This document shows, piece by piece, positions 1 through 8,072 of a stretch of DNA of 33,518 nucleotides; the first letter of the stretch is position 1; each line of letters opens with the position of its first letter. Source of the DNA: Bacteroidota bacterium (GTDB lineage: Bacteria; Bacteroidota; Bacteroidia; UKL13-3); the NCBI GenBank assembly GCA_027484685.1, contig JAIXSO010000043.1, positions 1 through 33,518 of the forward strand, written 5' to 3'. The position numbers and the translations under genes were made by a program. The notes under the pieces are model-generated. The model saw nothing but the letters and a program-made list of their open reading frames with translations. It was not told where the DNA came from and did no database searches.

Positions 1-10
1 AAGTTCCTTC

Positions 11-26
11 TTCCGCTTTGGCGGAA
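11..26. repeat. short inverted repeat at window edge
   Basis: TTCCGC, a 4-base loop TTTG, then GCGGAA form a small perfect stem. It lies in the first 90 bases, which otherwise hold no coding signal. Its CCGC/GCGG arms resemble those of the palindrome at 17016-17031. It may be the remnant of an intergenic repeat, but with the window cut here its full extent is unknown. Confidence 0.35.
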
Positions 27-93
27 TCAGGATGATGTTCCCGCACCGTTTAAGTGAACATTTTGTCAATTATTGAATCAAATAAAAATCCAG

Positions 94-134
94 AAAAAAA
101 GCCCAACTGAATTTATTTCGGTTGGGCTTTTTTG
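94..134 (-). terminator. Rho-independent terminator of ilvE (possibly bidirectional)
   Basis: A stem pairs AAAAAAGCCCAAC with GTTGGGCTTTTTT and extends inward through a G-U wobble to a 5-base loop near 112-116. It is flanked by A- and T-runs. It lies 18 bases after the ilvE stop on the minus strand, with T residues following the stem in that direction. The symmetric tracts could also stop transcription entering from the left. Confidence 0.85.
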
Positions 135-151
135 GTATTTAATAATTGTAA

Positions 152-1213
152 TTACAGTTTTGTAATCCAACCAAACTTATCTTCAATTTTTGATGTTTGA
201 ATTTCACCTAAAGTATTGTACAACCAATTAGAAACTTTTCTACCTTCGGCAGGCGGTAATTCTAAATTTTCACCTTTGTATGAAATGGTTTCAATTTTAG
301 CAATTAAAGCCGCAGTTCCTGTTCCAAATGCATCAAATAATTTACCTGCTCTTGCTGCAGTAGCTATCTCTTCAATATTTATATGGCGTTCTTCTACTTT
401 ATAATTAGCATCGCGCAATAATTTAATACAACTATCACGAGTAACACCTTTTAATATATTACCATCCAATGCAGGGGTTAAAACCGTATAATCATCTAAC
501 ACAAAAAACAAATTGGTTGTGCCTGATTCTTCTACATATTTGTGTTCACGGCCATCAGTCCAAATAATTTGGTCAAAACCTTCTTTTTTAGCTTCTAAAG
601 TTGGACGCATACTGATACCGTAGTTTCCGGCAGCTTTAGCAAAACCAGCCATACCATCAAAAGCACGGGTATATTTTTCTTCTACTTTTACTTTAATTGG
701 TTTAGGATAATAACTATTTACTGGGCAGCAAAAAATCATGAAACTATAGTTATTACTAGGTCGTACACCCACAAAATCATCGGTAGCAAACATAAAAGGG
801 CGCAAGTACAATGCACTTCCTATTTTAGTAGGAATCCAATCTTGATCCATTTTTACCAACTCCGATAAACCAGACATAAATAATTCTTCAGGAATAGCAG
901 GCATTCCCATTCTTTCTGCCGAAAGATTAAAACGCTCAAAATTGGCCAACGGACGGAAAAGTTGTGGTCTTCCGTTTTCATCTTTAAAAGCTTTCATACC
1001 CTCAAAAATGGCTTGTCCATAATGTAAACTAGATAAAGCAGGTGAAAAATTTATATTTCCGTAAGGTAAAATTTCGCCAGTTTTCCATGCACCGTCCTCA
1101 TAATCAACTCTAAACATATGGTCGGAAAAAATTTTTCCAAATTCAATGTTATTAAAATCACAAAGATTGATTCTTGATTGAGTGTTTTTGTTAATTTTGA
1201 TGCTTATTGTCAT
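152..1213 (-). CDS. ilvE: Branched-chain amino acid aminotransferase
   Basis: A PLP-dependent class IV aminotransferase that interconverts branched-chain amino acids and their 2-oxo acids with glutamate/2-oxoglutarate, the last step of Ile/Leu/Val synthesis, in the cytoplasm. At 353 residues it fits the longer, fold-type IV BCAT II-like group. Visible motifs are LHYGQAIFEGMKAF near residues 63-76, the segment FAKAAGNY containing the probable PLP lysine K193, and EESGTTNLFFV near 228-238, which contacts the cofactor phosphate. The ATG at 1211-1213 precedes a normal N-terminus. The gene is divergent from the 1233 gene with only 19 bases between start codons, so its promoter must overlap the neighbour's 5' end. 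A strong hairpin terminator follows. The family call is firm. Confidence 0.95.
   Translation of the reverse strand: MTISIKINKNTQSRINLCDFNNIEFGKIFSDHMFRVDYEDGAWKTGEILPYGNINFSPALSSLHYGQAIFEGMKAFKDENGRPQLFRPLANFERFNLSAERMGMPAIPEELFMSGLSELVKMDQDWIPTKIGSALYLRPFMFATDDFVGVRPSNNYSFMIFCCPVNSYYPKPIKVKVEEKYTRAFDGMAGFAKAAGNYGISMRPTLEAKKEGFDQIIWTDGREHKYVEESGTTNLFFVLDDYTVLTPALDGNILKGVTRDSCIKLLRDANYKVEERHINIEEIATAARAGKLFDAFGTGTAALIAKIETISYKGENLELPPAEGRKVSNWLYNTLGEIQTSKIEDKFGWITKL
1167..1199 (+). promoter_or_regulatory. candidate Bacteroidota promoter for the 1233 gene and rdgB
   Basis: TAATTTTG at 1192-1199 matches the phylum's -7 box TAnnTTTG, with a TTG at 1167-1169 spaced 22 bases upstream. It lies inside the 5' end of ilvE on the other strand, because only 19 bases separate the two start codons. 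The inferred transcript would start near 1206. In AT-rich DNA this match is suggestive, not proof. Confidence 0.4.
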
Positions 1214-1232
1214 CTGTAATTTAATTTAAAAA

Positions 1233-1703
1233 ATGAGTGAATTTTTAAAAGTTGAAAATCCATTTATCGAACCACTGTTCGATGAATTTTTCGCGGTCAA
1301 AGAAAAACAAAATTCTATACAATACAAGTTTACCGGAACCAACGAGCAACGCTTCGTTTTGTTGATAGATAAAGCGCTAAATGATAATGAAATGAATTTA
1401 CTGAGTAATATCATTCAAGCTGGTTTAAAGCTAAACCTATCTGAAATGGCACTTCTAAATATAGGTGAACAAGAATCTGGCGCCTCTATAAGCGATGTAA
1501 TTATAAGCTTAAAACCTTTAAAAATGATTATTTGGGGTTGTAACGAGTGGGTAAAAAAAGAAGGTTGGGGCATTCCTTTGCACCAAATTGCCAATGTGCG
1601 TAGTACAAAAATATTGAAGGCAGACGAATTAATTAATTACGAAAACAACAAAGATTTAAAGTTACAACTTTGGAACTTGGGTATTAAAAAAATGATTGGG
1701 TAA
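1233..1703 (+). CDS. Conserved-looking protein of unknown function, upstream of rdgB
   Basis: A 156-residue soluble protein with no signal peptide or membrane segment. It has alternating hydrophobic strands and helices, including RFVLLIDKALN near 41-51 and LKMIIWGCNEW near 95-105. It ends in a helix of the type often seen closing small alpha/beta proteins (LKLQLWNLGIKKMI). I do not recognise the family with confidence. The fold pattern vaguely recalls uracil-DNA glycosylase-like or DNA polymerase III psi-like proteins, but that is a weak guess. Its TAA shares one base with the rdgB ATG, so the two are almost certainly co-transcribed and translationally coupled, which hints at a role in nucleotide or DNA metabolism. 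Confidence 0.85.
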   Translation: MSEFLKVENPFIEPLFDEFFAVKEKQNSIQYKFTGTNEQRFVLLIDKALNDNEMNLLSNIIQAGLKLNLSEMALLNIGEQESGASISDVIISLKPLKMIIWGCNEWVKKEGWGIPLHQIANVRSTKILKADELINYENNKDLKLQLWNLGIKKMIG

Positions 1704-2281
1704 TGGAATTAATATTTGCAAGCCATAACGAAAATAAAGTAACCGAAATAGCCGCTTTAATTGGAAATAATTACCAAGTTAAATCGCTTTCAGCCATTGG
1801 TTTTAATACCGAAATAGAAGAAAATGGAAGCACTCTAACCGAAAATGCTTTGATAAAAGCCCGAACCATTTACCAAGCTACTCATAAAAATTGTTTTGCT
1901 GATGATACGGGCCTTTTGGTAGCAGCATTGAATAATGAACCAGGAGTTTACAGTGCACGCTATGCTGGCTTACAAAAAAATGCAAACGATAATGTGGATT
2001 TATTACTAAAAAACTTAACTCCTTTTGAAAACAAAAATGCTAATTTTAATACTGTAATAGCACTTATTTTAAATGGACAGGAATATCTTTTTGAAGGCAA
2101 TTTACATGGTAAAATAATACCCAATAAAATAGGAACAAATGGATTTGGTTACGACCCTATTTTTATACCCAACGGATATGATATTACTTTGGCGCAAATG
2201 GATTTACAAGAAAAAAATAAAATTAGCCATAGAGCACTTGCTTTTAAAAAAATGACTGATTTTTTGCATAACTTAAAATAA
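1703..2281 (+). CDS. rdgB: Non-canonical purine NTP pyrophosphatase (RdgB/HAM1)
   Basis: Hydrolyses dITP, XTP and similar deaminated purine nucleotides to the monophosphate plus pyrophosphate, keeping them out of DNA and RNA. All family signatures are visible. The N-terminal FASHNENKVTEI binds the substrate; GSTLTENALIKA follows near 42-53. FADDTGLLV carries the catalytic acidic pair D67/D68. GFGYDPIF near 147-154 and ISHRALAF near the C-terminus complete the base pocket. At 192 residues it has the usual length. Its ATG overlaps the stop of the upstream gene by one base (TAATG), so it is the second gene of a two-gene operon. Confidence 0.96.
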   Translation: MELIFASHNENKVTEIAALIGNNYQVKSLSAIGFNTEIEENGSTLTENALIKARTIYQATHKNCFADDTGLLVAALNNEPGVYSARYAGLQKNANDNVDLLLKNLTPFENKNANFNTVIALILNGQEYLFEGNLHGKIIPNKIGTNGFGYDPIFIPNGYDITLAQMDLQEKNKISHRALAFKKMTDFLHNLK

Positions 2282-2291
2282 TTTAAGTTAC

Positions 2292-2323
2292 TTGCCATTT
2301 ACCAAAAAATGTGTATATATTTG
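2292..2323 (+). promoter_or_regulatory. candidate Bacteroidota promoter for the LruC-domain gene
   Basis: TTG at 2292-2294, 21 bases, then TATATTTG at 2316-2323, an exact match to the TAnnTTTG -7 box with acceptable spacing. Initiation would fall near 2330 and leave a leader of about 90 bases before the ATG at 2422. It sits in the only non-coding gap upstream of this gene. Confidence 0.55.
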
Positions 2324-2421
2324 TTTTAGAAATTTTAAAGTTGTTTAAAAGTTATATTAAACATCTGCCCAATGAATAAAACGTTTCCTAAATTGCTAAC
2401 AAATAATTAATTGAACTAATT

Positions 2422-4458
2422 ATGAAATTATCGACTATAAAATTAAGCATAATTACGTTATTAACTGTAGCGGTTTTCATCATAACATCTTGTAAAAGAG
2501 AAGTTTCTGACGAAAACATACCAAATACTAATACTGGTACCAACCTTCAAGATTTAACCATTCCAAATGGTTTTAATTACCAAACTACGCGAATTAATAA
2601 TGTAAAAATTCAGGTATTAGATGCTGAAGGCAATGTTTATAACAACTCCATAGTCTATATTATGGATAATAGTTTTGAACTTGGTGGGCGCATTTTAGCT
2701 AAAGGTGTAACCGATGAAAATGGTATTTGGGAAACCTTGGTTGAAGTTCCCCTATCGCTGGAGTACTTGGTGTTAAATACTACCGCCATTAATGTGCCGC
2801 AAGATGTAATGGTAAACAATTACCCTAATATTAACACCACTTTAGGCGGACCTAATTTTAACCCTAAAACTGTAACTAACCCCGTTTTACGAAAAGGAAA
2901 TTTCGGAAAATTACCAGGCAAAATTTCAACAAGATTAGGCACTTGGAATGTAAGCACCGGAAAACCAAACTATTTGCAACCAGTAAATGATGTAGTTTCA
3001 ACCACTTTTTTAAACAATATAAATACTTTTTTACCTAGCAGAGTTAGTTTACTTACCCGTTATCCCAACTTGTTAGATGATAATTTTTATAGAAGAAATA
3101 TTATAACAACCGGCCTTTGCGATGTATATATTACTTTTGTTAAAGAAGGTGCAGGCCAACGCAATGTTATGTTTTATTATACTTATAATATTAACAACCC
3201 ACCTACTTCTGTTGCAGCAATAGATTCATTGATAATCATATATCCAAACACTTCCTTTACTGGTTCGGGTGGCGATTTAGCAACAGGTAACAAAGTAAAA
3301 ATTGGTACTTTCGGTAAAGATACGGTAATAGCATTTGGTATAATAGCCGATGGTTATGATAACACCACAGGTAATATTTTACCTTTAGGCTCTCGCTTTG
3401 TGTTTTATGGCAACAAAGAATTTAATCCCGAAATTAGCGATCAATACCGCCAACATTTGGTTTTTGTTTATGAACCATCAACCCAACGTTTTGTATTGGG
3501 TTTTGAAGATGTAAACCGTAACCCAACTGGAACAAGCGATAACGATTTTGAAGATGTGGTTTACTACGCCACTGTAAATAATATTAGCAATGTTAGTTTT
3601 GATAAAATTGCCAATATTCCAGGAACCACCGATACTGATGGTGATGGTGTAGATGATGTAAACGATGATTACCCAACTGATCCATCAAAAGCATTTAACA
3701 ATTATTTTCCATCTGCCAATAAAACTGCCACTGTAGCTTACGAAGATTTGTGGTATTTTAGAGGCGATTACGACATGAACGATGTGGTAATGGATATGCG
3801 CACCAATGCCATTACCAACTCAAGCAATAAACTAGTACGTTTTGAGGCAAAATATTGCTTACGTGCATCGGGCGGAAGTTTAAAAACAGCCTTTGCTATT
3901 CAGTACCCAATAGCTAGAACTAAAATAGCTAATTTAGTTGGTGGAACAATTGAAGGCGATAAAACAAATGCCACCATTAGACTTTATGATGACGTGAGAC
4001 AAAACCAACAAACATGGAATACCGTTCCAAATGTAGGTTATAACGATTCGGTTAATTTTAACCTATCGTTTGATGTAACAGCCTTGGTTGATATTGCAGA
4101 TTTTGGTATTAGCTTACACGACCCATTTATTTGGATTAATGAATCAGGCAAAGGCCGAAACTACGAAATTCATTTACCAGGAAAAAATCCCACATCAACT
4201 GCTACTTATCCATTATTAGGTTTAGGCGATGATGATACCCAACTATTAGGTACTAAAAAATATTTAAGCAAAAACAACTTGCCTTGGGCTATTGCTATTC
4301 CTGAAAGGTTTGATTACCCTTATGAGCAACAAAATATTACACAAGCTTATTTAAACTTTGCCACTTGGGCACAATCAGGCGGTGCTAACTTTAAAGATTG
4401 GTATTTAAATACTTCGGGTTACCGCAATAATTCGAAAATTTACGTTAAACCTCAATAA
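2422..4458 (+). CDS. LruC-domain (DUF4114/DUF4842-like) lipoprotein
   Basis: A 678-residue envelope lipoprotein. The N-terminus is a lipoprotein signal with lipobox ITSC and the lipidated cysteine at residue 24, followed by KRE, a charged start compatible with outer-membrane or surface sorting. A DUF4114-like segment around 290-390 contains FEDVNR and DNDFEDV. Next comes a calcium-type aspartate motif (DTDGDGVDDVNDDYP, about 403-417) and the LruC C-terminal region, with YEDLWYFRGDYDMNDVV near 445. An early carboxypeptidase-regulatory or Ig-like module probably lies at 50-130. The family is known from Leptospira LruC and many Bacteroidota, but its biochemical role is unclear. It is monocistronic, with its own promoter and a strong terminator. 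Confidence 0.88.
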   Translation: MKLSTIKLSIITLLTVAVFIITSCKREVSDENIPNTNTGTNLQDLTIPNGFNYQTTRINNVKIQVLDAEGNVYNNSIVYIMDNSFELGGRILAKGVTDENGIWETLVEVPLSLEYLVLNTTAINVPQDVMVNNYPNINTTLGGPNFNPKTVTNPVLRKGNFGKLPGKISTRLGTWNVSTGKPNYLQPVNDVVSTTFLNNINTFLPSRVSLLTRYPNLLDDNFYRRNIITTGLCDVYITFVKEGAGQRNVMFYYTYNINNPPTSVAAIDSLIIIYPNTSFTGSGGDLATGNKVKIGTFGKDTVIAFGIIADGYDNTTGNILPLGSRFVFYGNKEFNPEISDQYRQHLVFVYEPSTQRFVLGFEDVNRNPTGTSDNDFEDVVYYATVNNISNVSFDKIANIPGTTDTDGDGVDDVNDDYPTDPSKAFNNYFPSANKTATVAYEDLWYFRGDYDMNDVVMDMRTNAITNSSNKLVRFEAKYCLRASGGSLKTAFAIQYPIARTKIANLVGGTIEGDKTNATIRLYDDVRQNQQTWNTVPNVGYNDSVNFNLSFDVTALVDIADFGISLHDPFIWINESGKGRNYEIHLPGKNPTSTATYPLLGLGDDDTQLLGTKKYLSKNNLPWAIAIPERFDYPYEQQNITQAYLNFATWAQSGGANFKDWYLNTSGYRNNSKIYVKPQ

Positions 4459-4460
4459 TA

Positions 4461-4500
4461 AAAAAACGCCATTTACTATTAAAGCAAATGGCGTTTTTTT
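4461..4500. terminator. bidirectional Rho-independent terminator
   Basis: AAAAAACGCCATTT, an 11-base loop, then AAATGGCGTTTTTTT. The 14-bp stem with A- and T-tracts on both sides lies between the stop of the plus-strand LruC-domain gene (4458) and the stop of the minus-strand DUF4296 gene (4520), so it serves both convergent genes. Confidence 0.92.
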
Positions 4501-4519
4501 TGCATAAAATTCAAAAATC

Positions 4520-4870
4520 TTATTTTTTTTCTAACCTCATTTTGGTTAAATTATTTAAAACATCGGCATATACACTATCTAAATCTGCGGGTTCTTGTAA
4601 GTAAAAATCGTAATTATCAGTAAACTGTTTTTCTGTTATATTGTGTTTTTTATAAACAAAATCGTAATGCCAAAGCATTGATTTGTTTAAACTATCACTA
4701 ATTAATCCAATTTGGTTTACACCTGCTTCTGCTATTTGAATATCGGTTAAAATATCGCCCATTTTTTTACGGTCAAAAAATGGGTCAGGTTTTAAATTAT
4801 TATTTTGATTACAACCAATTGTTGTAATAACTAATGCAATTAATGCATATTTGTAAACTGATTTTATCAT
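4520..4870 (-). CDS. DUF4296-type small lipoprotein
   Basis: A 116-residue putative lipoprotein. The start is taken at ATG 4868-4870, giving a clean signal peptide that ends ITTIGC, with the lipidated cysteine at residue 20. A longer in-frame reading from 4951 would add 27 residues that are the antisense of yggS and bury the signal, so it was not used. After the cysteine come KPDPFFDRKKMGDILTDI and IAEAGV, the pattern of DUF4296 proteins (DKM..IL.DI.LAEA), then a helical region with FTDNYDFYL. The function is unknown. The start codon is one base away from the divergent yggS ATG, so each gene's control region lies inside the other. Confidence 0.85.
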   Translation of the reverse strand: MIKSVYKYALIALVITTIGCNQNNNLKPDPFFDRKKMGDILTDIQIAEAGVNQIGLISDSLNKSMLWHYDFVYKKHNITEKQFTDNYDFYLQEPADLDSVYADVLNNLTKMRLEKK

Positions 4871-4871
4871 A

Positions 4872-5534
4872 ATGAGTATAGCTGCAAATATTGAAAAAAT
4901 AAAACAAGAACTAAGCCAAAATGTAAAATTAATTGCTGTAAGCAAAACCAAACCGGTGGAAACCCTTATGGAAGCTTACCATGCAGGGCAAAAAGTTTTT
5001 GGAGAAAACAAGGTACAAGAGTTGGTAAGCAAGTACGAACAAATGCCAAAAGACATAGAATGGCACATGATTGGACATTTGCAAAGCAATAAAGTAAAAT
5101 ATATTTCCACTTTTGTTTACCTCATACATTCGGTAGATAGCGAAAATTTATTGGCTGAAATAAATAAACAAGCTGCCAAGTTAAACAAAGTTCAAAAAGT
5201 GCTTTTACAAATTAGTATAGCCGATGAAGAAACAAAATTTGGTTTTGAGCAAGAAGAACTTTTAAAGGTAATTGACAAATATTTAAACAATGAGTTTGAA
5301 AATGTGGAAGTTATAGGACTTATGGGAATGGCAACTTTTACCGATAACCAAGAACAAATAGCCACTGAATTTGCTGGCTTAAAAAAATTATTTGATGAAA
5401 TAAAGTCAGATTATTTAAATAACCAAGAATCGTTTAACCAAATTTCGATGGGAATGAGTGGCGATTACCAAATAGCTATAGCCAATGGCAGCACCATGAT
5501 TAGGGTTGGTAGCAGCATTTTTGGAGGAAGGTGA
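4872..5534 (+). CDS. yggS: YggS/PROSC-family PLP homeostasis protein
   Basis: A single-domain alanine-racemase-fold protein that binds pyridoxal phosphate and maintains PLP and amino-acid balance; no catalytic activity is established for the family. The PLP lysine is K25 in IAVSKTKP. Other signatures are FGENKVQEL near 39-47, WHMIGHLQSNKVKYI near 64-78, IHSVDS near 84-89, and the C-terminal SMGMSGDYQIAIANGSTMIRVGS segment that binds the phosphate. At 220 residues it has the normal length. The ATG at 4872 gives the standard family N-terminus. It is divergent from the DUF4296 lipoprotein gene with one base between start codons. Confidence 0.95.
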   Translation: MSIAANIEKIKQELSQNVKLIAVSKTKPVETLMEAYHAGQKVFGENKVQELVSKYEQMPKDIEWHMIGHLQSNKVKYISTFVYLIHSVDSENLLAEINKQAAKLNKVQKVLLQISIADEETKFGFEQEELLKVIDKYLNNEFENVEVIGLMGMATFTDNQEQIATEFAGLKKLFDEIKSDYLNNQESFNQISMGMSGDYQIAIANGSTMIRVGSSIFGGR

Positions 5535-5537
5535 TTT

Positions 5538-5728
5538 GTGATCTGTGATTTTTGATTTTTGAGTTGTGAAATGGGAGTTGGGAAATGAGAGTTGTGAGAT
5601 GAGAAGTGAGAGATGAGAAATGAGAGTTGGGAAATGAATTTAAAAGAAATATAAAAACTAAATCACGCAATGCGTGAAAAAACTAAGTACTAAAAACTAA
5701 GTACTAAGAACTATTAACTAAGAACTAA
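5538..5728. repeat. degenerate word-repeat spacer, two different word families
   Basis: The spacer between yggS and the radical SAM gene contains no ORF. Its left part (about 5538-5638) strings together variants of TGAGA, GAGTTGGGAAATGA and TGTGATTT. Its right part (about 5680-5728) repeats AACTAAGTACTA and its variants. Between them sits the small inverted repeat at 5663-5677. The words vary by one or two bases and spacing is irregular, unlike a CRISPR array or a clean satellite. Confidence 0.75.
5663..5677. repeat. inverted repeat TCACGC-AAT-GCGTGA
   Basis: A 6-bp perfect stem with a 3-base loop. The same arms with a different loop (CTT) occur at 17102-17116. The feature lies inside a word-repeat spacer and is followed by A residues, not a T-tract, so it does not look like a terminator on the plus strand. 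Confidence 0.6.
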
Positions 5729-5732
5729 ATAA

Positions 5733-7406
5733 ATGCGTGTATTACTAACTACATTAAATGCCAAATATATACATATTAATCTAGCCATTAGATTATTATA
5801 TGAACTTAACAAAAAAGACCACGAAGGACTCGAATGGAAAGAGTTTACCATTAAAGAACCTAAAGATGGTGTGGCTGATTTTTGTAAAGACTTTGATGTA
5901 GTGGCATTTAGCTGTTATATTTGGAATATTACACAAACTTTGGCGGTAGCGCGATTAATCAAAACGCTTAATCCAAATACTAAAATACTATTGGGCGGTC
6001 CCGAAGTGAGTTATGAATACAATGATTTAATTACACTTCCTGAGGTTGATTATATAATCACGGGCGAAGGTGAAACTCCTTTTAAAGCATTCTTAGATTC
6101 ATTTCCAAACATAGAAAATGTGCCCAATTTGGTGTTTGAAAAAGAGGGAAAAGTAAAGGAAAACTTGCCTGCACCTATGTTTGATTTGATTCATTACACC
6201 AACTTTAATCCATATATAAACGATAAACCCGAAGACCTTTACAATAAAGTTTGTTATGTAGAAACCAGCAGGGGTTGCCCGTATAAGTGCGAGTTTTGTT
6301 TGGCTAGTTTAGATAATAAAGTTCGTACTTTGCCCATAGCCGATATAAAAGCCAATTTGCTTTATTTAATGCAACATGGCAGAGTTATTAAGTTTTTAGA
6401 CAGGACTTTCAATGTGAAAAAGGATTTCACCATTGATATGTTTGAGTTTATTTTGGCTAACCATAGACCCGAAAACGTATTCCAATTCGAGATTACTGCC
6501 GATATAGTTCATCCGGATATTGTGGCTTTCATTCAGGAAAAAGTACCCAAAGGATTATTTAGGTTTGAGATTGGCATACAAACAGTTAACCAACAAGCTA
6601 ATTTACAAGTTAGTAGAAAACAAAATTTTGATAAAACAAGTGCTGTTATTAAAAAATTAGATAACAAAATAGAAATGCACTTGGATTTAATAGTTGGCTT
6701 GCCTTTAGACTATTGGAACGATATAAAATACAGCATTGAAGAGGTTTTTAAATTGTTTCCACCTGAACTTCAATTGGGCTTTTTAAAGTTTTTAAAAGGC
6801 ACGCCCATGCGCCATAAATACAAGGAACACGATTACGAATTTGATCCACTTCCACCCTATCAAATTATTAAAAGCAAGTATTTAACCGAGGATGAATTGA
6901 CTAAAATAACTATTTTAGAAGAAGCCTTAGAAATTTATTGGAACAAAAAACGTGCTTCACATACGTTAAAATATGTAGCGCTAAATTATAGTATTTTTGA
7001 CTTTTTATTAGGCTTAGGAACCCTTTTTATTAGTAAAAGTAATTTCCACAAACACTCGTTAACCGATATTTACCAAATTATTGATGAATATGTAAAAACT
7101 AATTTTGCTAACGATACAATCCTTCATGAATTAATAGCTATTGATTATTATTTGCAGCCAAATATTAAACCTAAAACCCAATTTTTAGAAGAAATAGACC
7201 GTTCAGAAAAAACGGCTATCATAAACCAATTAAAGTTAAATCACCACAAATACCGTTTTATAATGGTGCCAATTAGTTTTGATTTTGAAGTTTGGCAACA
7301 AACCGAAAAAATAACATTCACAAACACAACTATTATTTTTCAGTACAATGGAGTTACCAAGGCTGAGGTAATTACTATAGAAAGTTCAAAGCAATTAGCA
7401 GTTTAA
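5733..7406 (+). CDS. B12-binding-domain radical SAM protein with DUF4080-like C-terminus
   Basis: A 557-residue protein. Residues 1-130 form a cobalamin-binding-like Rossmann domain (TTLNAKYIHINLAIRLLYEL, then ILLGGPEVSY near 86-95 and ITGEGE near 109-114). The radical SAM core follows, with the 4Fe-4S motif C182-x3-C186-x2-C189 in SRGCPYKCEFCLASLD. The remaining 200 residues match the arrangement of DUF4080-type proteins. It should cleave S-adenosylmethionine reductively, but the substrate is unknown; relatives include methylthiotransferases and B12-dependent methylases. The stop overlaps the stop of the convergent lipoprotein gene (7403-7406). The upstream spacer consists of degenerate repeats and shows no clear promoter. 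Confidence 0.9.
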   Translation: MRVLLTTLNAKYIHINLAIRLLYELNKKDHEGLEWKEFTIKEPKDGVADFCKDFDVVAFSCYIWNITQTLAVARLIKTLNPNTKILLGGPEVSYEYNDLITLPEVDYIITGEGETPFKAFLDSFPNIENVPNLVFEKEGKVKENLPAPMFDLIHYTNFNPYINDKPEDLYNKVCYVETSRGCPYKCEFCLASLDNKVRTLPIADIKANLLYLMQHGRVIKFLDRTFNVKKDFTIDMFEFILANHRPENVFQFEITADIVHPDIVAFIQEKVPKGLFRFEIGIQTVNQQANLQVSRKQNFDKTSAVIKKLDNKIEMHLDLIVGLPLDYWNDIKYSIEEVFKLFPPELQLGFLKFLKGTPMRHKYKEHDYEFDPLPPYQIIKSKYLTEDELTKITILEEALEIYWNKKRASHTLKYVALNYSIFDFLLGLGTLFISKSNFHKHSLTDIYQIIDEYVKTNFANDTILHELIAIDYYLQPNIKPKTQFLEEIDRSEKTAIINQLKLNHHKYRFIMVPISFDFEVWQQTEKITFTNTTIIFQYNGVTKAEVITIESSKQLAV

Positions 7407-8026
7407 TCTGCTATAGTAAATTGTTTGTTTTCTGCAGTATAAACTTCACCATTCGATAATTTTATAATTGCTTTAAACTTAAGTTGTTTATTTATTTGAG
7501 GTGCTGTTTTGAGTGAAATTTCTAATCCTGTATTTTTTATAAATGAGGTATCAGTAGCTAAAAAGGTATTTAAATCTTGTTTGTTGTTATAAGTTATATT
7601 ATCAAACAAGTCATTAATGGTATCGTTTGCCAAATGGGTAGTATCAAAATCGTTTAAAGTAATAATGCTGAGGTTACTTATTTTTTCGTTTTTAGCTCCT
7701 AATCTGCCACTTTGTGAGCAAGTACAAGCGTTTAAAGTGCTGAAAAATGAAGTGCTATTTGAATGATTATGTGCTGCCAAATAATCTACCTTAAAGTTTA
7801 AGGCAATGTTTGACAAATTACTAAAACTAACCGTTTCGTTAACTAAAATTGGATCAGCACAGCAGGTTTCACGCTTTTTATAGGAAATAATTTCCAATCC
7901 ATTAATATCAAAATATTCGCCCAAAAAAGGACCACAGCCACAGTCACCAAAAGAACTTTCTTTACAATTTTGAAAAGAAAAACCTATTGAAAACAAAAAA
8001 AGGAAGGCTATTTTAGGAAAACGCAT
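7403..8026 (-). CDS. Cysteine-rich putative lipoprotein, unknown function
   Basis: A 207-residue protein with a hydrophobic signal (residues 5-18) and a possible lipidation cysteine at residue 21. The lipobox FQNC is atypical, but the following KESS resembles surface-export sequences of Bacteroidota lipoproteins. The mature N-terminal half is rich in cysteine: DCGCGP just after the signal, ETCCAD near 53-58, and ACTCS near 99-103. Two later segments look like beta strands. I do not recognise a family of known function. It lies 46 bases downstream of the DinB-like gene on the same strand, so the two could be co-transcribed, and its stop overlaps the stop of the convergent radical SAM gene. Confidence 0.8.
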   Translation of the reverse strand: MRFPKIAFLFLFSIGFSFQNCKESSFGDCGCGPFLGEYFDINGLEIISYKKRETCCADPILVNETVSFSNLSNIALNFKVDYLAAHNHSNSTSFFSTLNACTCSQSGRLGAKNEKISNLSIITLNDFDTTHLANDTINDLFDNITYNNKQDLNTFLATDTSFIKNTGLEISLKTAPQINKQLKFKAIIKLSNGEVYTAENKQFTIAD

Positions 8027-8072
8027 TTATCATTCAATTTATTAATTCAATAATAAATGCATTTTCAAATAA

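Noticed and set aside
4871-4951. Longer N-terminus of the DUF4296 lipoprotein
   Set aside because: It would place 27 residues antisense to yggS in front of an internal lipoprotein signal; the start at 4870 gives a proper lipobox at residue 20.
5538-5728. Possible CRISPR array
   Set aside because: The words have no constant repeat, no constant spacer length, and differ from each other by single bases; no cas gene is nearby.
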